Below, piece after piece: positions 1-6,416 of a stretch of DNA of 64,000 nt. Under the pieces are notes generated by a model. It worked only from the letters and a program-made list of their open reading frames with translations. It was not told the origin of the DNA and ran no database searches. Where the stretch lies: positions 1 through 64,000 of the forward strand of contig DXXG01000015.1 of the NCBI GenBank assembly GCA_019416455.1, written 5' to 3'. How positions within the stretch are numbered: position 1 is the first letter of the stretch; every line of letters begins with the position of its first letter. The stretch comes from Clostridiales bacterium (GTDB lineage Bacteria > Bacillota > Clostridia > Oscillospirales > Acutalibacteraceae). The position numbers and the translations under genes are program-made.

Positions 1-141
1 TCTCCTGCTTTTTTGCACCCTAAATTAAATGTATCACAGCTAAAACTATCGAAAACAAAATAGGCAGATACCATAAAAGAAGTTTTTCTTTGGATAGTGC
101 TTGTCTTTTTTGAATTCATCACTTGACATTGTGGCAAAGAG

Positions 142-1989
142 GTGGTCATCCCTTACCAGTACCGGGTGCTGGACGACAAGGAGGAGGGCGTGGAGAAAAG
201 CCACGCTTTGGAGAATCTCCGCTTGGCTGCCCGAAAGAACAAGGGTGAGGAACTGACAGAGGAATTTTACGGCATGGTGTTCCAGGACAGTGATGTTGCC
301 AAATGGCTGGAGGCCGCCGCCTACACCTTGGGACAGTGTCCCGACCCAGAGCTGGAGCGGGAAGTGGACAGTGTGATCGAACTGCTGGGGAAAGCCCAGC
401 AGGAAGACGGCTATCTCAATTCCTATTTTACAGTGAAGGAACCGGAGCGGAAGTGGACCAACCTTCAGGAGGCCCACGAGCTCTACTGCGCAGGCCACCT
501 GATGGAAGCCGCCTGCGCTTACTATGAAGCTACCGGCAAGGACAGCCTGCTGAAAATTATGCAGCGGAACGCGGACTGCATCTACCGGCAGTTTACGGAA
601 AAGAACACTCTCGGTTATTCCGGTCACCCGGAGGTGGAGCTGGCACTGCTGCGGCTGTACCGCGCCACGGGAGATCAGCGTTATAAAGATCTGTGCGCTC
701 ACTTTCTAGACGCACGGGGTCAGAAGCCCAATTACTTTGTGGAGGAAAGGGAGTCCAGAGGGTGGACCGTTTGGGGCAATGCCAACGCCAGCATCGACAC
801 GGACTACACACAGAGCACTCTCCCTGTGCGGGAGCAGAAGGACGCTGTGGGCCATGCGGTGCGGGCGGTGTACCTGTATACCGCCATGGCGGACCTGGCG
901 GCGGAGAACGGGGACGACACCCTGAAAGATGCCTGCCGAGCCTTGTGGGAGAGCATTACCCAGCGGCAGATGTACGTGACTGGCGGCATTGGCTCCACAG
1001 TGCTGGGAGAAGCCTTCACCGTGGACTACGACCTGCCCAACGCCACGGTCTATGCCGAGACCTGCGCCTCCATCGGGCTGATCTTCTTCGCCCGGCAGAT
1101 GCTTCAGATGGAAGCGAAAGGGGAGTACGCCGACGTGATGGAGCGGGCGCTGTACAACACGGTTCTGGCAGGCATGCAGCTGGACGGCCGGCGGTTCTTC
1201 TACGTGAACCCCTTGGAAGTGGTGCCGGGGATCTCCGGCAAAGCAGCAACCCAGCTCCATGACCTGCCCCAGCGTCCCCCTTGGTACGCCTGTGCCTGCT
1301 GCCCGCCCAACGTGGCGAGACTGCTGTCCTCCATCGGAAGTTACGCTTACGGGGAAGGAGACAACACCCTGTTTGTCCACCTGTATCTGGGTGGAACGGT
1401 GGAAAGTTCTCTGGGATATTCCCTGGAGTGCCGTACAGAGTATCCCCGTCAGGGAGAGGCGGAGTTTATTTTCCATGGGGAGAAGGAGACCACTTTGGCC
1501 TTCCACATCCCCGCATGGAGCCAAAAGACCACACTCACTCTCAACGGAGAGGCGCTGGATCTGGCTGCCTGTCTCCGGGACGGCTACGCTTACGTGACTG
1601 GCTCTTTCAAGGAAGGCGACAAGATCTGTGTGTCCTTCGACATGACTCCCTATAAGGTCTACGCCAGCAGCAAGGTCCCGGCAGATACGGGATGTGCCGC
1701 TATCCAGAGAGGGCCCGTGGTCTACTGCGCCGAGGGTGTGGACAATGAGGGCGATGTGCTGTCCCTTTCTTTGAAAGCGGACGGGACCATCACCGAGAAA
1801 GGATACGATCCCCAGCTGCTGGGTGGTGTGGTGCCCCTGACGGCGGAGGGCTGGAAAGTCCGTCCTACTCAGGAACTGTACAGCCGTCAGCGTCCCCAGC
1901 GGGAGCCGGTGGAGATCAAGTTGGTGCCCTACTACACCTGGGGTAACCGTGGAGAGAATCAAATGCGAGTATGGCTGCCGGAAAGCTGA
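142..1989 (+). CDS. GH127 beta-L-arabinofuranosidase, N-terminus missing
   Basis: The protein (615 aa) matches the GH127 (DUF1680) family, which removes beta-L-arabinofuranose from plant glycans or hydroxyproline-linked arabinan. Family marks are visible: FQDSDVAKW near residue 47, general acid/base Glu290 in GEAFTVDYDLPN, the Zn-site Glu306 and Cys308 (YAETCAS), and Cys386/Cys387 in CACCPPN, where the first is the nucleophile by comparison with Bifidobacterium HypBA1. The C-terminus is intact (PYYTWGNR). The 5' end is odd. Homologues have about 15-20 residues before the VIPYQ motif, but here the frame opens at a GTG directly at that motif, an in-frame TGA lies 15 bases upstream (124-126), no ribosome binding site is seen, and bases 1-141 are AT-rich. 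The gene is probably 5'-truncated and may be silent. No signal peptide remains visible. Confidence 0.85.
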   Translation: MVIPYQYRVLDDKEEGVEKSHALENLRLAARKNKGEELTEEFYGMVFQDSDVAKWLEAAAYTLGQCPDPELEREVDSVIELLGKAQQEDGYLNSYFTVKEPERKWTNLQEAHELYCAGHLMEAACAYYEATGKDSLLKIMQRNADCIYRQFTEKNTLGYSGHPEVELALLRLYRATGDQRYKDLCAHFLDARGQKPNYFVEERESRGWTVWGNANASIDTDYTQSTLPVREQKDAVGHAVRAVYLYTAMADLAAENGDDTLKDACRALWESITQRQMYVTGGIGSTVLGEAFTVDYDLPNATVYAETCASIGLIFFARQMLQMEAKGEYADVMERALYNTVLAGMQLDGRRFFYVNPLEVVPGISGKAATQLHDLPQRPPWYACACCPPNVARLLSSIGSYAYGEGDNTLFVHLYLGGTVESSLGYSLECRTEYPRQGEAEFIFHGEKETTLAFHIPAWSQKTTLTLNGEALDLAACLRDGYAYVTGSFKEGDKICVSFDMTPYKVYASSKVPADTGCAAIQRGPVVYCAEGVDNEGDVLSLSLKADGTITEKGYDPQLLGGVVPLTAEGWKVRPTQELYSRQRPQREPVEIKLVPYYTWGNRGENQMRVWLPES

Positions 1990-2008
1990 GCCAGCCTAGT
2001 TAAACAAT

Positions 2009-2048
2009 AAAAAGGACCGAGGAGCTTTTGCTCTCCGGTCCTTTTTTG
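2009..2048. terminator. Bidirectional intrinsic terminator
   Basis: The stem AAAAAGGACCG (2009-2019) pairs with CGGTCCTTTTT (2036-2046), with T-runs usable on both strands. It separates the convergent GH127 gene and the PHP-domain gene. Confidence 0.85.
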
Positions 2049-2059
2049 TGTAGCTAGGG

Positions 2060-3025
2060 TTATAGTTGGTCCAGAAAATAGGCGTTGCTCCCGGCAAAAA
2101 GTCCCCGGCTGTCCCGGACCTGCACCCGGAACCAGCCCACTTTCCCGTCCAGGGGGAATTCCGCCTCTGTCAGGGTCTCTCCCGGGGAGACCACTGCCTT
2201 GTAGGAGTCCCGGTGCTCCAGGGTGAGGAAGATCTTCTCCACCGGGGAAGTCTTGACCTTCACCACTCCGTTTTCCAAGGAGATGCCCCGCAGCTGGGGG
2301 CCCTGGGACCAATAGAACCGGCCCGCCTTCAAGGCCTCCATCACAGAGGGGTAGGTCAGCTCTTGAGCGGCGATCATCACGAAGCCCCCGAAAGAATCGT
2401 TCAAGGGATGGCCCAGGGGAAACCGGTCGTGGTTGTCGTCGGTGGCCAAAGCGAACAGCCGCTGGCCGCTGCGGAGCATCTCGTCATAGACTTGGGGGTT
2501 GAAGCCGTACAAGCCGTCGTGCTCGCAGCTGTGGTTGTAGATCTCCATGGCAAATAACCCCTTCAGCCCGCTGTAATCCCGCCAGTCCTGAAGGGACCAA
2601 TAGGGGTGGTTGTAGCTTACCAAAAAGCCAAGCTGGTTCATCCGGGCGATGTATTGGTTCAATCCCTCTAAGTCCCCGTAGACGCATTCGGGCAGAGGGG
2701 TGGCCTGTTTGGCGGCGGCATTCTCTTGAGGATCGGTGTCGAATAGGTTCAGGTGGTAAGTTTTCAGCACAGGCCATTCCCGGCCGGGGGATGGGCTTTG
2801 AGTCAGGTCTGCCTCAAAGGCCGCCAGCGCCAGGAAACTTTCGTCGTTGAGCTCCGTGTGGTGGACGTATTTCCGGTGGTCTGTGAAGGCTACGATGGAG
2901 TATCCCTGCGCCTTGTAGGCATCTTTCATCTGCTGGGGAGTGAATTCTCCGTCAGAAAGGGTGGTGTGACAGTGGAGATTGGCCTTGAAATAGCCGGATT
3001 CCGGCAAAAGGATCTGATTTTTCAT
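2060..3025 (-). CDS. PHP-domain metal-dependent phosphoesterase
   Basis: This 321-aa protein has an N-terminal PHP domain: His18 and His20 in LHCHTTLSDG, then TDH at residues 48-50, the usual metal ligands of this fold. PHP proteins hydrolyse phosphoesters such as nucleoside 3',5'-bisphosphates or histidinol phosphate; the exact substrate cannot be read here. The last 70 residues or so look like a beta-rich domain of unknown role. The start was set at the ATG at 3025 because a GGAGGT ribosome binding site sits just upstream, although the frame is open to 3091. Its direct neighbour upstream on the same strand, the MerR gene, is separated by a terminator, so it is probably transcribed alone. 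Confidence 0.75.
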   Translation of the reverse strand: MKNQILLPESGYFKANLHCHTTLSDGEFTPQQMKDAYKAQGYSIVAFTDHRKYVHHTELNDESFLALAAFEADLTQSPSPGREWPVLKTYHLNLFDTDPQENAAAKQATPLPECVYGDLEGLNQYIARMNQLGFLVSYNHPYWSLQDWRDYSGLKGLFAMEIYNHSCEHDGLYGFNPQVYDEMLRSGQRLFALATDDNHDRFPLGHPLNDSFGGFVMIAAQELTYPSVMEALKAGRFYWSQGPQLRGISLENGVVKVKTSPVEKIFLTLEHRDSYKAVVSPGETLTEAEFPLDGKVGWFRVQVRDSRGLFAGSNAYFLDQL

Positions 3026-3089
3026 GAATAGGACCTCCTGCTTCATTGAAAAAGATAGTGTCCTGCCTTGTTGGAAACTATTGTAGCAC

Positions 3090-3124
3090 AAAAAAGAAGA
3101 AAGAGGACAGAAATGCCCTCTTTC
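3090..3124 (-). terminator. Intrinsic terminator after the MerR gene
   Basis: On the minus strand GAAAGAGG pairs with CCTCTTTC (plus-strand 3117-3124 and 3099-3106) and is followed by a T-rich tract (A-run at 3090-3095 on the plus strand). Confidence 0.75.
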
Positions 3125-3142
3125 TTTTGGATTTTCTCAGGC

Positions 3143-3859
3143 TTACGGAGCCGCCACTTCCACGCAGTAGTCCTTTGTTCCGCAGTGGGAGCAGGTCAGC
3201 TTCCGAGTCTTGGGCATATGTTTGGAAAATAAGAATTCCTTGACTCTGGGCTTAAACCGAGTGCCGCAGGCAGGGCAGAGGTACTCGGTGTTCCGGTAGT
3301 AGTACCGGGTCAGCAGGGCGCTGATAAGGCCCGCCAAAAGAAGCCCCACCACAAAAGGCTGCCATACACCTTTGGCGATCCAAAGGACCAGACCGGCGAT
3401 TTCCAGCAGATCGGCAAAAATTCCCCAGGCGATCATGACACCATGGATCTTCCGCAGTTTTTTCTTGTTTTTCATAAGCTGTTCCATGTCGGAGATGGAA
3501 TTGACCGGGATCTTTTCCGCGCTTTTCAGGTTCTCCTCTAAGGCTCGGATGGCTTGCAGCTGCCGCTGCCGGTCCTGGATGTCTTCCTCCAGCGCGGCAG
3601 CCTGTTGTTCCAGCAGAAGCCCCAGCACTTTGTCGGCGTTCTGGCTTTCCAGGATACCCTTGATGGAATCCAAGGACAGCCCCATGGTTTTCCACAGGCA
3701 GATCCGCTGGAGTTTTCCCAGGTCCTCCTGGGAGTAGAGCCGTCGGCCTCCCTCGCTGAGCTGGGAAGGGGGCAGGAGCCCCTTCCCGTCGTAGAATTGG
3801 ACTGTGCGCACGGAGACTCCTGCCAGTTTGGCCATTTCCCCGGTGGTGTAAAGCGACAT
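3143..3859 (-). CDS. MerR-family regulator with membrane segments and C-terminal zinc ribbon
   Basis: The 238-aa protein starts with a MerR winged-helix domain (YTTGEMAKLAGVSVRTVQFYD, residues 3-23) and a long amphipathic coiled coil (about 60-130). Two hydrophobic segments follow (about 145-165 and 170-190), then two CxxC pairs (CPACG and CSHCG) that look like a zinc ribbon. Ordinary MerR proteins are soluble and end after the coiled coil and an effector domain, so this is an uncommon architecture: a DNA-binding domain apparently tied to the membrane. The start at 3859 is supported by GGAGGTGAG upstream; an earlier in-frame ATG at 3895 lies inside the promoter. The gene probably controls itself through two operators at 3881-3929. 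The signal sensed is unknown. Confidence 0.8.
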   Translation of the reverse strand: MSLYTTGEMAKLAGVSVRTVQFYDGKGLLPPSQLSEGGRRLYSQEDLGKLQRICLWKTMGLSLDSIKGILESQNADKVLGLLLEQQAAALEEDIQDRQRQLQAIRALEENLKSAEKIPVNSISDMEQLMKNKKKLRKIHGVMIAWGIFADLLEIAGLVLWIAKGVWQPFVVGLLLAGLISALLTRYYYRNTEYLCPACGTRFKPRVKEFLFSKHMPKTRKLTCSHCGTKDYCVEVAAP

Positions 3860-3880
3860 AGAACTCACCTCCTTGCCCTG

Positions 3881-3929
3881 AGCATAGCCTATCACCCAAG
3901 GTCACAAGCAATAGGTTACCCAGGGTAAC
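3881..3929 (-). promoter_or_regulatory. MerR-type promoter with two related operators
   Basis: Read on the minus strand, TTGCTT (plus 3906-3911) and TATGCT (3881-3886) are separated by 19 bp, the stretched spacer that MerR activators use. The spacer holds GTGACCTTGGGTGAT (3891-3905). Just upstream lies a perfect 15-bp palindrome, GTTACCCAGGGTAAC (3915-3929), that resembles the spacer site. The arrangement suggests autoregulation by the MerR protein through two tandem sites. Confidence 0.65.
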
Positions 3930-3962
3930 ATAGGAAATTTTCTGAAAAAACAGGAGAAAACG

Positions 3963-3994
3963 CAAAAACCGGAAGGGGCCGAGGCTCCTTCCGG
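3963..3994 (-). terminator. Terminator of the nifS-nifU operon
   Basis: CCGGAAGG (3969-3976) pairs with CCTTCCGG (3987-3994). On the minus strand the stem is followed by TTTTT (A-run 3964-3968). Confidence 0.8.
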
Positions 3995-4004
3995 CGGGTT
4001 CGCG

Positions 4005-4436
4005 TTACAGGTCGCAGGCGCATTCTTCACATTCGGTGAGCTCGCCCACAATGGGGGTGGGGTCGATGCCCTGGCGCTTGTAGTAGTCGGCCACGGCAGC
4101 TTTGATAGCCTGCTCGGCCAACACGGAGCAGTGGACTTTCACCGGCGGCAGACCGTCCAGGGCCTCCATCACCGCTTTGTTGGTGAGGGTGAGAGCCTCG
4201 TCGATGGTCTTGCCTTTGATCATCTCGGTGGCCATGCTGCTGGTGGCGATGGCCGCTCCGCAGCCGAAGGTCATAAAGGAAACGTCAGTGATCACGTTGT
4301 TCTCCACTTTGATGTACATCCGCATGATGTCGCCGCACTTGGGGTTTCCCACTTCTCCCATGCCGCTGTAATCCTTCATTTCTCCCACGTTCCGGGGATT
4401 TGCGAAATGGTCCATGACTTTTGCGCTGTATGCCAT
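4005..4436 (-). CDS. nifU: Fe-S cluster assembly scaffold, NifU/IscU type
   Basis: This 143-aa scaffold protein assembles [2Fe-2S] or [4Fe-4S] clusters from sulfide delivered by the cysteine desulfurase encoded directly upstream. The three conserved scaffold cysteines are Cys34 (NPKCGD, with the stabilising Asp36), Cys59 (FGCGAA) and Cys103 (VHCSVLAE). The length is that of the short clostridial NifU/IscU form, without the C-terminal Nfu domain of nitrogen-fixation NifU. A cysteine-rich tail (ECEECACDL) is typical of clostridial members. It lies 36 bp after nifS in the same operon and ends just before an intrinsic terminator. The name follows the clostridial convention; nothing here indicates nitrogen fixation. 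Confidence 0.92.
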   Translation of the reverse strand: MAYSAKVMDHFANPRNVGEMKDYSGMGEVGNPKCGDIMRMYIKVENNVITDVSFMTFGCGAAIATSSMATEMIKGKTIDEALTLTNKAVMEALDGLPPVKVHCSVLAEQAIKAAVADYYKRQGIDPTPIVGELTECEECACDL

Positions 4437-4472
4437 AACGAATCGTTCCTTTCTATATCAATGGTTGTAAAC

Positions 4473-5675
4473 TTAGTTCATGTAGGCGTCGTAGTTGACC
4501 TTGCCGGTCTGGATGGCGTCCCACAGGGGGGACATGGAGCGCAGCCGCTCAATGATGGGGGGCAGGGTCTCCAAAATGTAGTCGATGTCCTCCATGGTGT
4601 TGTAGTCCCCGAAGGAAAGCCGCAGGGAGCCGTGGGCCACTTCATGGGGCAGGCCGATGGCCAGCAGCACGTGGCTGGGATCCAGAGAGCCGCTGGTGCA
4701 GGCGGACCCGGAGGAAGCGCTGATGCCCTTGAGATCCAGCATCAGCAGCAGGGACTCTCCTTCCACGCCCTGGAAGCAGAAGCTGACGTTGCCGGGAAGC
4801 CGATGAACTCGGTCACCGTTCAGGCGGCAGCGGTCAATCTTCAGGATGCCGTCGATCAGCTTGTTCCGCATGGCGGTGAGCCGTTCCCGACGCTCTTCTA
4901 TGGTGGAGCAGGCCAGTTCCATAGCCTTCGCCAGGCCAACGATGTAGGCCACGTTCTCCGTGCCGCCACGCTTGCCCCGTTCCTGAGCGCCGCCGTCCAT
5001 GAAGTTCTGGATCACAACGCCGGTGCGAATGTACAGAGCGCCGATACCCTTGGGGGCGTGGAGCTTGTGGCCGGAGAGGGACAGCATGTCGATGTTCTGG
5101 GCCGCCACGTCGATCTCCACATTTCCTACGGCCTGAACGGCGTCGGTGTGGAACAGCACTCCGTGCTTGCGGCAGATAGCGCCGATCTCCGGGATGGGCT
5201 GGATGGTGCCGATCTCGTTATTGGCGTACATGATGGTCACCAGGCCGGTCTCTTCCGTGATGGCGGCTTCCAGCTCTTCAGGCCGGACCAGGCCGTCCTC
5301 ATGGACGTCCAGATAGGTGACGGTGAAGCCTTCCTTCTCCAGAGCCTGGCAGGTGTGAAGCACCGCATGATGCTCGAAGGCGGAGGTGATGATGTGGGTC
5401 TTGCCCTTTTTCTTCATGGCGTGGGCAGCGCCTTTGATGGCCCAGTTGTCGCTTTCGGTGCCGCAGCTGGTGAAGTAGATCTCTCTCGGCTGGGCGCCCA
5501 GACATTTGGCCACGGTGGCCCGGGCCTCCTCCAAAGGCTTTTTGGCTTCCTGCCCTAAAGCGTACAGGCTGGAGGGGTTGCCGTAGATTTCTTTATAAAA
5601 GGGGAGCATGACCTCCAACACTTCCGGAGAAACGGCAGTGGTGGCGGCGTTGTCCGCGTAGACCTTTCTGTTCAT
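4473..5675 (-). CDS. nifS: Cysteine desulfurase, NifS/IscS type
   Basis: This PLP enzyme (400 aa) converts cysteine to alanine and a protein-bound persulfide that feeds NifU. Visible signatures are YADNAATT at residues 5-12, the PLP lysine in SLSGHKLHAPKGIG (about residue 205), and the flexible catalytic-cysteine loop SSGSACTSGSLDPSHVL (about residue 330). It is the first gene of a two-gene operon with nifU. A promoter with a 17-bp spacer lies about 100 bp upstream. No Rrf2-family regulator gene (IscR/CymR) is linked. Confidence 0.93.
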   Translation of the reverse strand: MNRKVYADNAATTAVSPEVLEVMLPFYKEIYGNPSSLYALGQEAKKPLEEARATVAKCLGAQPREIYFTSCGTESDNWAIKGAAHAMKKKGKTHIITSAFEHHAVLHTCQALEKEGFTVTYLDVHEDGLVRPEELEAAITEETGLVTIMYANNEIGTIQPIPEIGAICRKHGVLFHTDAVQAVGNVEIDVAAQNIDMLSLSGHKLHAPKGIGALYIRTGVVIQNFMDGGAQERGKRGGTENVAYIVGLAKAMELACSTIEERRERLTAMRNKLIDGILKIDRCRLNGDRVHRLPGNVSFCFQGVEGESLLLMLDLKGISASSGSACTSGSLDPSHVLLAIGLPHEVAHGSLRLSFGDYNTMEDIDYILETLPPIIERLRSMSPLWDAIQTGKVNYDAYMN

Positions 5676-5764
5676 GTGAATTCCATCCTTTCTCTCTTGC
5701 TTTCTATACGTGAAACAGGGGAAGGAACCTGTCCGTTCCCCCAGTATTTGTTTGGGACGAGTTA

Positions 5765-5793
5765 AATATACATCATTTTAGTATACTTTTCAA
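5765..5793 (-). promoter_or_regulatory. Promoter of nifS-nifU
   Basis: On the minus strand TTGAAA (plus 5788-5793) and TATATT (5765-5770) are 17 bp apart. The palindrome AGTATACT falls in the spacer and could be an operator for an Fe-S or cysteine-responsive regulator; that part is inference. Confidence 0.6.
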
Positions 5794-5936
5794 TACCCAG
5801 AAGGAGCTTTTCCAAAATATTTTTCGTCTCTTTTTTGAGGAAACTCCCGGCGGAGAGAAAAGGACGGCGGACGCGGAATAAAGAGAGCCGGTCGAGCCTA
5901 AACTAGGAATATCTGGAAAGGCCCAGGGCTTGCGGC

Positions 5937-5965
5937 TTGACAGCACAGGGTCAAAACGGTACAAT
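5937..5965 (+). promoter_or_regulatory. Strong vegetative promoter of a non-coding transcript
   Basis: A perfect TTGACA (5937-5942) and TACAAT (5960-5965) are separated by exactly 17 bp. Transcription would begin near 5972. No protein frame follows for 440 bp. Confidence 0.8.
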
Positions 5966-5971
5966 AACTAT

Positions 5972-6160
5972 ATTACCCGGAGGGAGCGCCTCCGGCACGT
6001 GGATCCCCAGGGAGGCAGATAAATGGCCTAACCCACGGGGGAACGGCCGCGGCACAGCCGTGGCTTTTCGCTTTTGTCCCAGTTGGCCTGGAAGGCTTGG
6101 TATGGGACATCATTTATTATGGCATCGCCGCGGCTATGGCCGCGTGTCTTTATTTTTTAT
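5972..6160 (+). ncRNA. Structured non-coding RNA or leader with tandem terminators
   Basis: The predicted transcript contains a series of hairpins: CCGGAGG/CCTCCGG (5977-5995), CGTGG/CCACG around 5998-6036, GCCGCGGC-ACA-GCCGTGGC (6046-6064) followed by TTTTCGCTTTT, GTCCCA/TGGGAC (6076-6108), and CGCGGC-TATG-GCCGCG (6129-6144) followed by TCTTTATTTTTTAT. The third and last look like intrinsic terminators, giving RNAs of about 105 or 185 nt. I do not recognise the family: tmRNA, RNase P RNA and SRP RNA core motifs are absent, and a 6S assignment is not supported because the ends do not pair into one long rod. It could also be an attenuating leader for RNase J downstream. Confidence 0.5.
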
Positions 6161-6416
6161 AGAACGGAAAAAGGGGCCGACAGAAACGGAAACAGGGACG
6201 TGCTCGGAGAGAGCCGTCCAGAGGAGCGGGGAAGCTCCTGCGGCCCGGGAATCGGGAACGGAAGGTCAGCGCCGGAATGTGTGTCCGGGGCTTGCGCTGC
6301 CGAACGCCTTTCGCGTCCCAAAACCGCCTGTCAGGCGGAAGTCCCGGGGAGCCGTCTGCCTCTTTCACGGAAGAGTTTAAGATGTGATTACCACTTCGCG
6401 CAAGGAGGAACCATAC
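6161..6416 (+). other. Structured 5' leader region of the RNase J gene
   Basis: These 256 bases lack a convincing protein frame. They hold several stem-loops: GGACG/CGTCC (6196-6219), GGAGC/GCTCC (6223-6238) and a perfect CCGCCTG-T-CAGGCGG (6324-6338). None has a clear T-tract, so they probably belong to the rnj messenger. No obvious separate promoter was found. Confidence 0.4.

Noticed and set aside
123..128. TTGACA as a promoter for the GH127 gene
   Set aside because: No -10 box lies 16-18 bp downstream, and that position is already inside the coding frame.
4131..5558. A 475-codon plus-strand frame opposite nifU and nifS
   Set aside because: It spans two real genes and their spacer on the other strand and has no recognisable domain.
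5972..6160. 6S RNA assignment for the hairpin RNA
   Set aside because: The 5' and 3' ends do not pair into the single long rod with a central bubble; the region is a string of local hairpins.
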